Assembly: GCF_018069805.1 (NCBI RefSeq)
Contig: NZ_JAGPYN010000013.1
Location: 90,699 to 154,698 of the forward strand
From: Pseudoalteromonas ostreae
Lineage (GTDB): Bacteria; Pseudomonadota; Gammaproteobacteria; Enterobacterales; Alteromonadaceae
Length of the DNA: 64,000 nt
Direction: 5' to 3'
A program made the translations under genes and the position numbers. Position 1 is the stretch's first letter. Every line of letters begins with the position of its first letter. The notes below the pieces were generated by a model that worked only from the letters and a program-made list of their open reading frames with translations, did no database searches and had not been told where the DNA came from. Positions 1-9,184 of this stretch are shown here, in pieces.

Positions 1-2255
1 TTGCACCAATTAGTTCCATTGGTGCAGGCTTAGTGAATGTTGATAAAGCGGTTAGTTTACCTGTTGCTGCATGGGTTGAAGATGAAAAGTATGAAACTAA
101 ACAGGCTGCGTTATCGTTCGGTTTAGAGCGCATGACAGAAACAACCAGCTTTACAAAAACAGTGACGCTGAAAAACTTCTCTGATGCAGACAAAACATAT
201 GACCTTCGTATTGAAGAGCGTTATATGAATGATGTAGATACAGGTGCTGTTAGCTTTGATATTCCTGGGAGCGTAACTGTTGCGGCAAATACGGTAACAA
301 CATTCGAAGTAACCATGACAGTTGATCCATCTAAACTACATGAATGGACATTAGAAAACCCATTTAACCAAGAGGATTTAGCAGCTCGTAGTCCGTCACT
401 GACTATGGCTGAATTTGATGGTGCATTGGTATTTGATGATACTTCAACAGCCGATACAGATCACGACTTACACATTGTTTATCATGCATTACCTAAGGCT
501 GGCGCTGAGTTAGAATTCTCTTTTGAAGATATTGATGGTTCTACGCAGTTAGTTGTTGAGAACGTTGGTGCACTGGCTGTAGAACCAACTTCTGAGCAGG
601 TCGTTGCAACTAGCCCTGAAAATACAGGGATAGATTTTGATATTCTTAGCACTACATTTGCCGCTAATACATCAAAAACATGTGATTCAGGAGTGTTTAT
701 TACCTCTTCAATTCAATTACGAGATGAAATTACCCATATGCGTCAAGTCGGTGTTCGTATGAACCTCGATATTGATAATGACGGTGTTTATGATCACTTT
801 ATGATGAATCTTAATGATGTTGGCCGTACAGCAGAAATAGCTGGGCGCAGCCGTACATTAATTGGTGAAATTGATGCCGCGGGTGAGGATGTGTGGCTGT
901 GGGGTACACCGATGTATCATGCTGCTGGCGAAGATACAGTGACCTTCTCTGGATGTAGTAATCTGTTAGGATTAGATGCGAACATGTTGGGAGGCACAAT
1001 TAACATTGCAGCTTCTGTTGGTTACCCAAGTTATCAGGCTGGTGTATTTTTCGAAACAGATAGTGCAGCTGGTTCTACTGTGTTTACAGCGAACCCTGCA
1101 GTAACAATGTATGCGACTGATAGCGTAGATAATGCAATCACTAAACTAGAACCAGGTCAAAAAGCCATTGTAAAATCTAGAGGTGCGTTTGCTCTTACAT
1201 CACCTGCAGCAACGAAGGTTTATTTATCTGCGCCACGAGATATTTCTGGTGCACCTAAAGTACCTAACCTAGTAATTGAAGATTTTGCAATCGACGAAAC
1301 AATGCTAACAGGTTTAACCATTGGCACAATCAAACTAGATGCAGAAGCTGCACTTGATATTGCTTATTTTGAAACTATGAGTATGTCGGCACCAGGTCTT
1401 ATTGTTGATGCTGATACTGGTGATATCATTGTTGATAACACTGATTTAATTGATTCAGACGCTGGTCTTAAAGAAATTACAATTACAGTAAAAGCTGTTG
1501 ACGTTATTGGTACTGAGTCTGCGCCAGTAACATTTACTGTAACAATCAATAACGTAGCTGATGAACTCCCAGTTGTTGCTGAAGGTCAAAAATTCAACGT
1601 GATTGAATCTGCAGCGGAAGGTACGGTTATTGGTAAGCTAGCTGCGGAGCTTTTCGAAAGTTCAGCAACGATGATTGTTTCAGGCAGTGTTAAAGGTTCA
1701 GACGTAATTGCAATTAATGAAATGGGTGAATTGGTCGTTACTGGTAACCTAAATCATTATGCAATGCCTACACTTGAGTTAGAAGTTATGCTAACTGATG
1801 ATAGCGGTTTAGAGTCTGCACCTGTGACTGTAATGCTTAACGTGGAAATTGATCCTAATTCACATGCACCGATGATTGAGATGAATCAGCGTTTCAGAAT
1901 TGACGAAAATGTAGCATTAGGAACAGTAATAGGGACTTTGGCATTCTCGGACCCTGATTCTGATGTATCACCAGTTGAACGCTTTATTGTATCGGGTAGT
2001 CATTTAGTTTCAGTAAATGCAGATGGAACAATTGTTACAGCTAGCGAAATTGATTACGAATTTGACCGTGAAATCGTATTCAGTGTTCAAGCTGAAGATA
2101 GCAAAGGCTATGTGTCTAAAGTAGTGAGTGTTGTTGTTGGTGTTAACAATCTACGTGCGAACGATGATGACGACAATGATAACTCTGGTTCACTAGCATG
2201 GTTAACGCTTCTTGCAGCACCATTTGCATTTATGCGCCGCCGTAAACAAAAGTAA
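1..2255 (+). CDS. C-terminal part of a secreted subtilisin-like (S8) serine protease with cadherin-like repeats and a GlyGly-CTERM-type tail
   Basis: The reading frame is open from the left edge (codons in phase from base 3), so the N-terminus and catalytic core lie outside the window. The first residues, GAGLVNVDKAV, are typical of the end of an S8 peptidase domain after the catalytic Ser. An Fn3-like domain follows (LSFG, TKTVTLKNFSDADKTYDL). Later come at least three cadherin-like repeats (IDENVALGTVIGTLAFSDPD, with DYE and FSVQAEDSKG). The protein ends with an acidic linker, SGSLAWLTLL, a hydrophobic helix and RRRKQK. This matches the GlyGly-CTERM signal processed by rhombosortase, so I infer an exported or surface-released protease. 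The GTG at 33 is internal, not a start. A terminator follows the stop. Confidence 0.85.
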   Translation, partial: APISSIGAGLVNVDKAVSLPVAAWVEDEKYETKQAALSFGLERMTETTSFTKTVTLKNFSDADKTYDLRIEERYMNDVDTGAVSFDIPGSVTVAANTVTTFEVTMTVDPSKLHEWTLENPFNQEDLAARSPSLTMAEFDGALVFDDTSTADTDHDLHIVYHALPKAGAELEFSFEDIDGSTQLVVENVGALAVEPTSEQVVATSPENTGIDFDILSTTFAANTSKTCDSGVFITSSIQLRDEITHMRQVGVRMNLDIDNDGVYDHFMMNLNDVGRTAEIAGRSRTLIGEIDAAGEDVWLWGTPMYHAAGEDTVTFSGCSNLLGLDANMLGGTINIAASVGYPSYQAGVFFETDSAAGSTVFTANPAVTMYATDSVDNAITKLEPGQKAIVKSRGAFALTSPAATKVYLSAPRDISGAPKVPNLVIEDFAIDETMLTGLTIGTIKLDAEAALDIAYFETMSMSAPGLIVDADTGDIIVDNTDLIDSDAGLKEITITVKAVDVIGTESAPVTFTVTINNVADELPVVAEGQKFNVIESAAEGTVIGKLAAELFESSATMIVSGSVKGSDVIAINEMGELVVTGNLNHYAMPTLELEVMLTDDSGLESAPVTVMLNVEIDPNSHAPMIEMNQRFRIDENVALGTVIGTLAFSDPDSDVSPVERFIVSGSHLVSVNADGTIVTASEIDYEFDREIVFSVQAEDSKGYVSKVVSVVVGVNNLRANDDDDNDNSGSLAWLTLLAAPFAFMRRRKQK

Positions 2256-2313
2256 TTGATTGTTTAGTTAGTCATTTTAATTATCAGTGACTAACCAGCA
2301 AAGTTAATCAAAC

Positions 2314-2337
2314 AAAGGGAGCTTAGGCTCCCTTTTT
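2314..2337 (+). terminator. Intrinsic terminator of the S8 protease gene
   Basis: The stem GGGAGC/GCTCCC with loop TTAG is flanked by AAA and followed by a run of five T. It lies 59 bases after the protease stop and closes that transcript before the next gene. Confidence 0.85.
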
Positions 2338-2423
2338 ACATTGCTTTACAAACTAATATAGGTAATCAACAGCTAGTTAGATATATTGCTAGGAGTGGAA
2401 AAATAATAACTCTAGGGAATACA

Positions 2424-4604
2424 ATGAAAACATGTCAATCATTTGCGTTAGCGGCTTTGTCGTTAGCTATTTTAGTGGGCTGTAATAAAGCCCCAGAACA
2501 AAATAATATAAAATCCGAGGCTGTACAGAGTGAAGCTGCAGTGGTTAATGTAACTGCACCGATAGCCAATAAGATCCCCTTCGAAATGACTATTCATGGT
2601 GATACGCGTACCGATAATTACTATTGGATACGTGACGATGAACGAAAAGATGCAGCTGTCATAGCACACCTTAATGCAGAAAATACCTATACTGATGCGA
2701 TGCTAAAGCATACTAAAGCTTTACAAACTACTTTGTTCGAAGAGTTAAAAGGGCGCATTCAAAAAGATGATGACTCCGTGCCAACTAAAAGTGGCGATTA
2801 TTATTATTCATCGCAAACGCGAGGGGATAATGAATACCCGACGTATGTTCGCAGTAGCGATGATAAAGGCACTGATCAACACGTTATATTAGATGTAAAT
2901 GAGTTGGCAAAAGGCCATGACTATTTCGCGGCAACAGGTTTATCTGTCAGCCCAAATGGTCACTTATTAGCATATGGTGAAGACACGGTAAGTCGACGTA
3001 TCTACTCTATTTTAGTGAAAGATTTAAAGACCGGTAAATTACTAGAAGATAAGCTCGAAGGGACCGATGGTGATATCGTCTGGGCGAATGATAATAAAAC
3101 TTTTTATTACATTAAAAAAGACTTACAGACATTGTTAGGTTATCAGGTTTATCGCCATACGTTAGGTACGTCACAAGCACAAGATGAGTTAGTGTACGAA
3201 GAGACTAACACAAGTTATTTCACTGGCCTTGGTAAGAGTAAAGACAAACAAGAAATTTATATTTGGCATGGCAGTACCACGGCTGCTGGTGTATCGGTAA
3301 TTGATGCTAATGACGTCAAGGCACAGCCAAAGCGCTTAATTGAACGTGAAGAAAACCTAGAATATGACATTGCTAAACTCGGTGATACTTATTACATAGT
3401 CACTAACCTTAACGCAGTAAACTTTCAGTTAATGACGGTGGATAAAGATAAAGCGCACGACACTGCGAATTGGCAAACACTGATCGCCGCGCGTGATGAT
3501 ATTAAGCTTGAAGGCATCGATTTGTTCACTAACCATTTAGTGTATAAAGAGCGTGAAATGGGGCAATCTCGTTTAACGATACGCAATTTAAAGTCGGGTG
3601 ATGAACAGCAGCTGAGCTTTAATGACAGCAGTTATAGGATTGCTACATACGGTAATAATGAACTCGATAATCAAAACTTACGTGTTTATTATACGAGTAT
3701 GACCACACCCGCTAGCAGCTATGACATTGACTTAAATACAGGTGGTAAAACATTACTTAAACAGCAACAAATACTTGGCGAGTTTAATGCCGATAATTAT
3801 GCATCGGAGCGACTATTTATTACTGCGCGAGATGGCGTAAAAGTACCGGTGAGTTTAGTTTATCGCAAAGATAAATTCAAAAAAGATGGCACTAATCCAT
3901 TGTTACAATATGGCTATGGGTCGTATGGGGCAACCATGGATCCAAGTTTCTCAAGCGGTCGTTTAAGCTTACTAGATCGTGGTTTTGTGTTTGCGATAGC
4001 GCATATACGCGGTTCACAAATGCTGGGTCGTCCTTGGTATGAAGATGGCAAGCTACTCAATAAAAAGAATACTTTTAATGACTTTGTTGATGTAACCAAA
4101 GGCTTAGTTACCCAGCAGTATGGCGCGCAAGAAAAAATATTCGCGATGGGCGGCAGTGCGGGCGGCTTATTAATGGGCGCTGTGGCAAACCAAGCACCAG
4201 AGCTTTATCAGGGGATGGTTGCGGCTGTGCCATTTGTTGATGTAGTGACCACTATGTTAGATGCGAGCTTACCATTAACAACCAACGAGTATGGCGAGTG
4301 GGGCAACCCAAATGACAAACTATATTATGACTATATGCTGTCGTACTCACCGTACGATCAAGTGAGTAAACAAGCGTATCCAAATATGCTGGTCACCACG
4401 GGCCTGCATGATTCTCAAGTGCAATATTTTGAACCAGCAAAATGGGTTGCAAAATTACGTGAGTTTAAAACCGATGATAATAAATTACTGTTTAAAATTG
4501 ATATGGAAGCAGGCCATGGCGGCGCATCTGGGCGTTTTAAAAGCCTTCAAGATACAGCTCTAAATTATGCATTTATCTTAGATTTAGCAGGTATTAAAAA
4601 ATAA
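2424..4604 (+). CDS. Prolyl oligopeptidase family (S9A) lipoprotein, oligopeptidase B-like
   Basis: This 726-residue serine peptidase resembles PtrB (protease II), which cleaves short peptides after basic residues. It has an N-terminal propeller (roughly 45-470) and a C-terminal alpha/beta hydrolase domain. The nucleophile is Ser578 in GGSAGG, the acid is Asp663 in GLHDSQV, and the histidine is His698 in AGHGG. Unlike cytosolic E. coli PtrB, it starts with a lipoprotein signal ending in LVGC (Cys20), so it is probably anchored in the periplasm. The start ATG follows AGGGAA. The gene is monocistronic, with terminators on both sides. Cleavage specificity is inferred from family resemblance only. 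Confidence 0.88.
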   Translation: MKTCQSFALAALSLAILVGCNKAPEQNNIKSEAVQSEAAVVNVTAPIANKIPFEMTIHGDTRTDNYYWIRDDERKDAAVIAHLNAENTYTDAMLKHTKALQTTLFEELKGRIQKDDDSVPTKSGDYYYSSQTRGDNEYPTYVRSSDDKGTDQHVILDVNELAKGHDYFAATGLSVSPNGHLLAYGEDTVSRRIYSILVKDLKTGKLLEDKLEGTDGDIVWANDNKTFYYIKKDLQTLLGYQVYRHTLGTSQAQDELVYEETNTSYFTGLGKSKDKQEIYIWHGSTTAAGVSVIDANDVKAQPKRLIEREENLEYDIAKLGDTYYIVTNLNAVNFQLMTVDKDKAHDTANWQTLIAARDDIKLEGIDLFTNHLVYKEREMGQSRLTIRNLKSGDEQQLSFNDSSYRIATYGNNELDNQNLRVYYTSMTTPASSYDIDLNTGGKTLLKQQQILGEFNADNYASERLFITARDGVKVPVSLVYRKDKFKKDGTNPLLQYGYGSYGATMDPSFSSGRLSLLDRGFVFAIAHIRGSQMLGRPWYEDGKLLNKKNTFNDFVDVTKGLVTQQYGAQEKIFAMGGSAGGLLMGAVANQAPELYQGMVAAVPFVDVVTTMLDASLPLTTNEYGEWGNPNDKLYYDYMLSYSPYDQVSKQAYPNMLVTTGLHDSQVQYFEPAKWVAKLREFKTDDNKLLFKIDMEAGHGGASGRFKSLQDTALNYAFILDLAGIKK

Positions 4605-4627
4605 AGCGCGCTTTAAGCAATACGAAA

Positions 4628-4661
4628 AAAGGTGTGACTTAGGTTACGCCTTTCTTTTTAT
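4628..4661 (+). terminator. Intrinsic terminator after the oligopeptidase gene
   Basis: The hairpin AAAGGTGTGAC / GTTACGCCTTT (with two G-T pairs) has loop TTAG and is followed by a T-rich tract. It lies 23 bases past the stop. Confidence 0.8.
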
Positions 4662-4787
4662 CTAAATTGAGTGTTGTGGTTCAGCTCACTTGCTCTAACT
4701 TAGCAGCTTCGACGACACTGATTAAAATATAGACATTAAGACTGAAAAAGGTCAGCATATAGGTATTAACAAAATAAGGAAATGGTA

Positions 4788-5159
4788 ATGGAAGATAATC
4801 AACAAGTTGAACCAGCTATAACGAGTAAAGATGAGCGTATGTGGGCGATGTTATGTCATTTAAGCGCATTAGCCGGATTTATTATACCTATGGGTAGTAT
4901 CATCGGTCCGCTGATTGTCTGGTTAATAAAAAAAGACGAAATGCCATTAGTGGCTGAACATGGGCGTAAATCGCTTAACTTTCAAATCACTATGTTCATA
5001 GCATATATAGTGTGTTTGATTTTGATGTTTGCAGTTATCGGGGTAATTCTATTACCTATAGTCGCTATTTTCTCGTTTATTATGGTGGTGATTGGCGCAA
5101 TCAAAACTAATGACGGTAAAGAGTTTAACTACCCATTTAGCTTACAATTGATAAAATAA
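4788..5159 (+). CDS. DUF4870 domain-containing membrane protein
   Basis: A 123-residue protein of the DUF4870 family, whose function is not known. Visible hallmarks are the N-terminal DERMWAMLCHLSALAGF segment, the central EHGRKSLNFQ motif, and about three membrane segments. I chose the ATG at 4788 because AAGGA lies seven bases upstream. An ATG at 4782 sits only one base after it. The gene ends in its own terminator and appears to be transcribed alone. Confidence 0.8.
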   Translation: MEDNQQVEPAITSKDERMWAMLCHLSALAGFIIPMGSIIGPLIVWLIKKDEMPLVAEHGRKSLNFQITMFIAYIVCLILMFAVIGVILLPIVAIFSFIMVVIGAIKTNDGKEFNYPFSLQLIK

Positions 5160-5180
5160 ACTACTCTTCATTTTTATCAA

Positions 5181-5204
5181 ACCCAGCAAATGCTGGGTTT
5201 TTTA
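5181..5204 (+). terminator. Intrinsic terminator after DUF4870
   Basis: Perfect stem ACCCAGC/GCTGGGT with loop AAAT, followed by six T. It lies 21 bases after the DUF4870 stop and just before yqaA. Confidence 0.88.
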
Positions 5205-5225
5205 TATGCATTAATAAAGGCTTAG

Positions 5226-5660
5226 ATGGCTTATTTAACTCTGTTCTTTACTGCGTTTATTTCGGCAACATTATTGCCAAGCTCATCAGAAGTGGTACTC
5301 ACAGCAATGGTGACCAAAGGAGAATATTTACTTTGGTTGTTATGGCTCAGTGCCACAGTTGGTAACGTACTAGGTAGTTGCGTTAATTACTGGTTAGGCA
5401 CGCAAGTCATACGTTTTAAGGATCGTAAGTGGTTTCCCGTGTCGCAGGAAAGTATCGATAAGGCTGCAGAGCGCTTTGAAAAGTACGGTGTTTATAGCCT
5501 GTTGTTGGCATGGCTACCAATTATTGGTGATCCGCTAACAGTTGTAGGAGGCATTTTTAAAGTGCGCTGGTGGACATTTTTATGGCTGGTTACCCTTGGC
5601 AAAGGCGCACGTTACTTGCTTGTACTAGCCTTTGCCGTTGGGCTGGATCAGTTGCTTTAA
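5226..5660 (+). CDS. yqaA: YqaA family inner-membrane protein (DedA/VTT superfamily)
   Basis: At 144 residues this closely matches E. coli YqaA (about 142). It has several hydrophobic segments, including SSEVVLTAMV near the N-terminus and the conserved GNVLGSCVNYWLG segment. RFEKYG and the re-entrant-like LPIIGDPLTVVGGIFKVRWW are typical of this group. The family is related to DedA/VTT proteins, which are linked to membrane lipid handling; the exact role of YqaA is not established. The stop overlaps the end of folX on the other strand by four bases, so the two genes converge with no room for a separate terminator. Confidence 0.88.
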   Translation: MAYLTLFFTAFISATLLPSSSEVVLTAMVTKGEYLLWLLWLSATVGNVLGSCVNYWLGTQVIRFKDRKWFPVSQESIDKAAERFEKYGVYSLLLAWLPIIGDPLTVVGGIFKVRWWTFLWLVTLGKGARYLLVLAFAVGLDQLL

Positions 5661-6016
5661 GCTTTACTCCAATCGAGTGTTAGCGATACTGAATCCGCAA
5701 AACGCAAAGCGTGAGGTTTATCAACTCGCACTTTTGCATAATTCACGCTGCTATGGCTATGGCAAACACTGAGTATTTCTGCCACTAGTTTTTCAAGCAA
5801 TAAAAAGTGACCTTGCTCAACAATACTAATCACTTCTTTGGTGATCACTTTATAATTAAGTGCTTGTTCAACTTGATCCGTTTCACAGGCTTGCTCAGCA
5901 GGATAGTGAATTTCTAAATTGATCACTACATCCTGCTTCTTCTCACGTTCATCGGGATTAAAGCCAATAAAAGTGCGCAGCCGTAAGTTAGTTACATGGA
6001 TAATTGCATTGGCCAT
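5657..6016 (-). CDS. folX: FolX, dihydroneopterin triphosphate 2'-epimerase
   Basis: FolX epimerises dihydroneopterin triphosphate to dihydromonapterin triphosphate, the first dedicated step to tetrahydromonapterin. The 119-residue protein matches E. coli FolX along its length: NLRLRTFIGFNPDE, DVVINLEIHYPA, ALNYKVITK, LLEKL, and the C-terminal DKPHALRFADSVS. The spacing and the LRFADSVS ending separate it from the paralogue FolB (dihydroneopterin aldolase). It lies four bases downstream of folE and belongs to a folM-folE-folX transcription unit, which supports the FolX rather than FolB assignment. Confidence 0.88.
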   Translation of the reverse strand: MANAIIHVTNLRLRTFIGFNPDEREKKQDVVINLEIHYPAEQACETDQVEQALNYKVITKEVISIVEQGHFLLLEKLVAEILSVCHSHSSVNYAKVRVDKPHALRFADSVSLTLDWSKA

Positions 6017-6020
6017 AGGA

Positions 6021-6575
6021 TTAGCCTTTTACAAGTTGTAAAAACTCATTGCGGGTTTTTGGATCGGCTCTGAAGTTACCTAGCATTACCGATGTACGCA
6101 TACTTGAGTTTTGTTTTTCAACCCCGCGCATCATCATGCACATATGTTTTGCTTCCACTATCACACCTACGCCTTTGGCACCGGTGACTTCTTCAACCGC
6201 TTTAGCGATTTGATGAGTCAGTTGTTCTTGAATTTGAAAGCGGCGTGCAAACATATCAACAATACGCGCAAATTTAGATAACCCCAGCACTTTTCCGTTA
6301 GGAATATAAGCAATATGACAACGCCCTACAAATGGTAATAAATGATGTTCACACATCGAATAAAGCTCTATATCTTGAATTAAAACCATGTCATCTGCAT
6401 CAGAAGTAAATACCGCATTATTGGTAATTTCCTCTAATGTTTGACGATAGCCTTTGGTCAAATATTCCATCGCTTTGGCGGCGCGTTTTGGCGTGTCTAA
6501 TAGGCCTTCACGTTGTGGATCTTCACCTACAGCAGTAATAATTTCATGGTAACTATTTTTTAATTGATCGTGCAT
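6021..6575 (-). CDS. folE: GTP cyclohydrolase I (FolE)
   Basis: This enzyme converts GTP to 7,8-dihydroneopterin triphosphate, the entry step for folate and pterin synthesis. The 184-residue protein is a short type I form. Signatures are [18 protein letters not shown], the zinc/active-site region [31 protein letters not shown] and HMCMMMRGV, which carries the second zinc cysteine. It is sandwiched between folM (19 bases upstream) and folX (4 bases downstream). This suggests a paralogue or pool devoted to monapterin. Whether the genome has another folE cannot be seen here. Confidence 0.93.
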   Translation of the reverse strand: MHDQLKNSYHEIITAVGEDPQREGLLDTPKRAAKAMEYLTKGYRQTLEEITNNAVFTSDADDMVLIQDIELYSMCEHHLLPFVGRCHIAYIPNGKVLGLSKFARIVDMFARRFQIQEQLTHQIAKAVEEVTGAKGVGVIVEAKHMCMMMRGVEKQNSSMRTSVMLGNFRADPKTRNEFLQLVKG

Positions 6576-6594
6576 AAATTTCTCGATTAATCCG

Positions 6595-7314
6595 TTATTT
6601 TAAATGTCTGCCACCATCTACGGGTAAAGAGCGTCCCGTGATGTAATGGCTGCTAAGCAATAAATCGACGCTGTTTATAATTTCGCGACAACCGGGCTCA
6701 ATACCCATTAATGATTTTTTAAGAGTGCTTTCTCGATACTCATCGCTATCGAGATCATTAAAAATAATTAATGAAGGGGCGATAGCGTTCACTTTAATAT
6801 TTGGGGCAAACTTAGCTGCAAATGATTTGGTTATATTTTCTAAGGCGGCTTTACTTGCGGCATATGCAATATGCTTTGGACTTCCTTTTTCCACAACATA
6901 ATCAGTTAAATGAATGATATCGGCAGGCTGTTGCTGCTGTTGCTGGAAATTTAGCAGTAACTCGCTAAGTGCTAAGTTAATTAAGTAAGGTGCTTTGGCA
7001 TGGATCCGCATCATGTTATCAAATAGCGTACTGCTATCTGGGTTACTCGCTTCGCAGTCCCAACTCGATGCATTGTGGATCACCGCCTTTAAGCTATTTG
7101 TGTGCAGCTTTAATTGACTAATAAACTCATTAATGCCGTTGTCAGTGCTAAAGTCTGCGTAAACACATACAGCACCATGGTCAGATAATTCATCAATAGC
7201 GGGATGGCGAGTTCGGTAAGTAACGATAATAGCTTGCCCTTGGGCTATAAAATGTTTTGCCAGTGCTAAACCAACACGTTGGCCGGCACCTGTAATTAAA
7301 ATGGGCGATGTCAT
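6595..7314 (-). CDS. folM: FolM, dihydromonapterin reductase
   Basis: This short-chain dehydrogenase reduces dihydromonapterin to tetrahydromonapterin using NADPH and also has dihydrofolate reductase activity in E. coli. The 239-residue protein aligns with E. coli FolM end to end: [16 protein letters not shown] (nucleotide-binding glycine motif), [39 protein letters not shown] (catalytic Tyr and Lys), IAPSLIIFN and the terminal GGRHLK. I chose ATG at 7314, which gives the E. coli length. An in-frame TTG at 7326 has its Shine-Dalgarno too close. It is the first gene of folM-folE-folX. Confidence 0.9.
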   Translation of the reverse strand: MTSPILITGAGQRVGLALAKHFIAQGQAIIVTYRTRHPAIDELSDHGAVCVYADFSTDNGINEFISQLKLHTNSLKAVIHNASSWDCEASNPDSSTLFDNMMRIHAKAPYLINLALSELLLNFQQQQQQPADIIHLTDYVVEKGSPKHIAYAASKAALENITKSFAAKFAPNIKVNAIAPSLIIFNDLDSDEYRESTLKKSLMGIEPGCREIINSVDLLLSSHYITGRSLPVDGGRHLK

Positions 7315-7626
7315 AACTAAATACAAATCCTTAGGTTTTTTAATGCGATGAGCTGGATTACCATGAGTTTACTGACAACTATAAACTAAATTACAGAACT
7401 ATTTCACCTTTACTGCAAAGATATTGCACTCAATAACAATCTACTTGTACGCCGTAACGAACAGTTGCGAGCATTTGCTTCAGTCATATTCCATTAGCGG
7501 CTATTTCAGTGATTTGGTGAGAGCTCCGTTAGGCGGTTATGTTTGTGTTAAACTGAAAAGCGGGCAATTCTTTTTACTGTTAATTGCCCAAGGAGTGTCA
7601 TTTATGGTTGATGAGCTTATAACAGC
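7315..7626. other. 312-base intergenic region between nadE and folM
   Basis: This stretch should hold the end of the nadE transcript and the folM promoter. The only structure I see is the inverted repeat at 7562-7589. A short plus-strand open frame here lacks a Shine-Dalgarno and resembles no family I know. I saw no convincing TyrR or PhhR-type site. Confidence 0.4.
7562..7589 (-). terminator. Possible terminator hairpin after nadE
   Basis: Perfect 8-base inverted repeat GGGCAATT/AATTGCCC with a 12-base loop. Read on the minus strand it lies 37 bases past the nadE stop and is followed by GCTTTTC, a weak T-tract. It could be a modest terminator or an mRNA-stabilising hairpin. Confidence 0.4.
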
Positions 7627-8463
7627 CTAAAGATCATCATAAATGGTTGGAATAGCTTGGCGTTTATGTTGAGTGCGTAGATAAATTGCGATGAGTTTTT
7701 CAGTTACCTCGTCACTGACTTCTTTACCTTCAAGAAAGTCATCAATTTGTTCATAACTTAAACCAAGGGCTTCTTCATCAGTAAGGCCCGGGCGATCACA
7801 CTCTAAGTCGGCGGTTGGCGCTTTATTAACGAGTAAATCGGGAGCACCTAACTGCTTGGCTAATGCGCGCACTTGGCGTTTTGATAAGCCAAATAATGGC
7901 GCTAAGTCGCATGCGCCATCACCAAATTTAGTATAAAAGCCAGTGATGTTCTCGGCGCTATGATCAGTACCAACAACGAGGCCTTGGCACAGTCCTGCAA
8001 TTTCATATTGCGCGACCATGCGTTGACGGGCTTTCACATTACCTTTAATAAAATCAATTTGTGCTTGTTCCGGCAGTGCATCACCGCAACCTACCACTGC
8101 CGCTAATGCTTGCTCATGCATGCCGTCTGCTGCGGGTTTAATATTCACTGTTAGGCGTTTATTTGGTTGAATAAAATCAACAGCCAATTGCGCTTCAGCT
8201 TCATCAGCTTGCACACCATATGGTAAGCGAACCGCAATAAATTGATACTTGTCAGTTTGTTGCTGCGTATTTAATTCGTTAACGGCGAGTTGGCATAAAC
8301 GGCCACAGGTAGATGAATCTACGCCACCACTGATCCCCAGCACCAAAGAGCGTGAATGTGCTGCCACAAGGCGGTTTTTGATAAAGTTAACGCGTCGGAT
8401 AATTTCCTGATCAACGTCTATCTTTGCTTGAACTTTCATTTCAGCCATGATTTCGGCACGCAT
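7627..8463 (-). CDS. nadE: Ammonia-dependent NAD+ synthetase
   Basis: NadE makes NAD+ from nicotinate adenine dinucleotide, ATP and ammonia, the last step of NAD synthesis. The 278-residue protein matches E. coli NadE (275) in length. It carries the PP-loop SGGVDSS at about residues 45-51, [48 protein letters not shown], and KAPTADLE with [12 protein letters not shown]. There is no glutaminase domain, so it uses ammonia directly. The start ATG has TAGGAG seven to eight bases upstream. It appears to be transcribed alone. Confidence 0.94.
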   Translation of the reverse strand: MRAEIMAEMKVQAKIDVDQEIIRRVNFIKNRLVAAHSRSLVLGISGGVDSSTCGRLCQLAVNELNTQQQTDKYQFIAVRLPYGVQADEAEAQLAVDFIQPNKRLTVNIKPAADGMHEQALAAVVGCGDALPEQAQIDFIKGNVKARQRMVAQYEIAGLCQGLVVGTDHSAENITGFYTKFGDGACDLAPLFGLSKRQVRALAKQLGAPDLLVNKAPTADLECDRPGLTDEEALGLSYEQIDDFLEGKEVSDEVTEKLIAIYLRTQHKRQAIPTIYDDL

Positions 8464-8516
8464 GCTGGCTCCTAATAGTTAATGTTGTCATTATTATGTT
8501 ATTACCTCAGGCTAAA

Positions 8517-9146
8517 TTAAAGGCCTAGGTGTTGTTTAATTTTTTGCAATTCGGCTTTGAGTTCATCAATTTCTGTCAGCAGCTCATTGAGCTCAGCGGC
8601 GGTGAGTGCGGGTAATTCTACAGGCTCTACAGCGACAGCGATGGCACTTTGTGGATCAGCAAATAAATGGCTGTAACGGCTTTCACGTTTGCCGGGTTCT
8701 CGCGGGTGTTTAGTCACATATTCGGCGTTGATCAAGGCATTTAATGCCGACTCAACTTCAGCAACATTATTAAACTCAGCGAGCCGATTACTGCGGGTTC
8801 TTAACTCCCCAGGGGTTTGTGGGCCACGTAGCAGCATTAAACAAATAATAGCGCGCTGTTGCTCCGTTAACTGTAAATTACTAAATTCAGTGTTGCAAAA
8901 GCGATGTGCGAACTTAGTTACGCGTCCAGATAGCCCTTCGTCTAATGTAACTAACCGCTGGGAAACTAGCGAGTCTAGCGCCTCTTGTACGTCAGTTTCG
9001 CTGAGTGTGAGTACGGGCTCTCGGTTCGACTTTTGATTACACGCATTGGTCAATGCATTTAGTGACAGCGGGTAATGTTCTGGTGTGGTGCTTTGTTTTT
9101 CAAGTAGACAGCCAATCACACGTTGTTCAATAGCAGTGAGTTGCAT
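8517..9146 (-). CDS. yceH: YceH family protein (DUF480)
   Basis: A 209-residue protein of the DUF480/YceH family (E. coli YceH is 215), built of two winged-helix-like halves. The N-terminal ERRVIGCL-type motif appears here as [12 protein letters not shown], followed by [20 protein letters not shown]. The second half has [27 protein letters not shown]-like [12 protein letters not shown] and HLF. The C-terminus ends in a short coiled-coil-like helix. The biochemical role is unknown; the fold suggests nucleic-acid binding, which is inference. Confidence 0.88.
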   Translation of the reverse strand: MQLTAIEQRVIGCLLEKQSTTPEHYPLSLNALTNACNQKSNREPVLTLSETDVQEALDSLVSQRLVTLDEGLSGRVTKFAHRFCNTEFSNLQLTEQQRAIICLMLLRGPQTPGELRTRSNRLAEFNNVAEVESALNALINAEYVTKHPREPGKRESRYSHLFADPQSAIAVAVEPVELPALTAAELNELLTEIDELKAELQKIKQHLGL

Positions 9147-9184
9147 AATAAACCCTTCTTTTTGTTATGCCTTAGCTTACACTT

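Noticed and set aside
7424..7630. Plus-strand 68-codon open frame between folM and nadE
   Set aside because: It starts with TTG without a Shine-Dalgarno, resembles nothing I know, and contains the nadE hairpin; probably chance.
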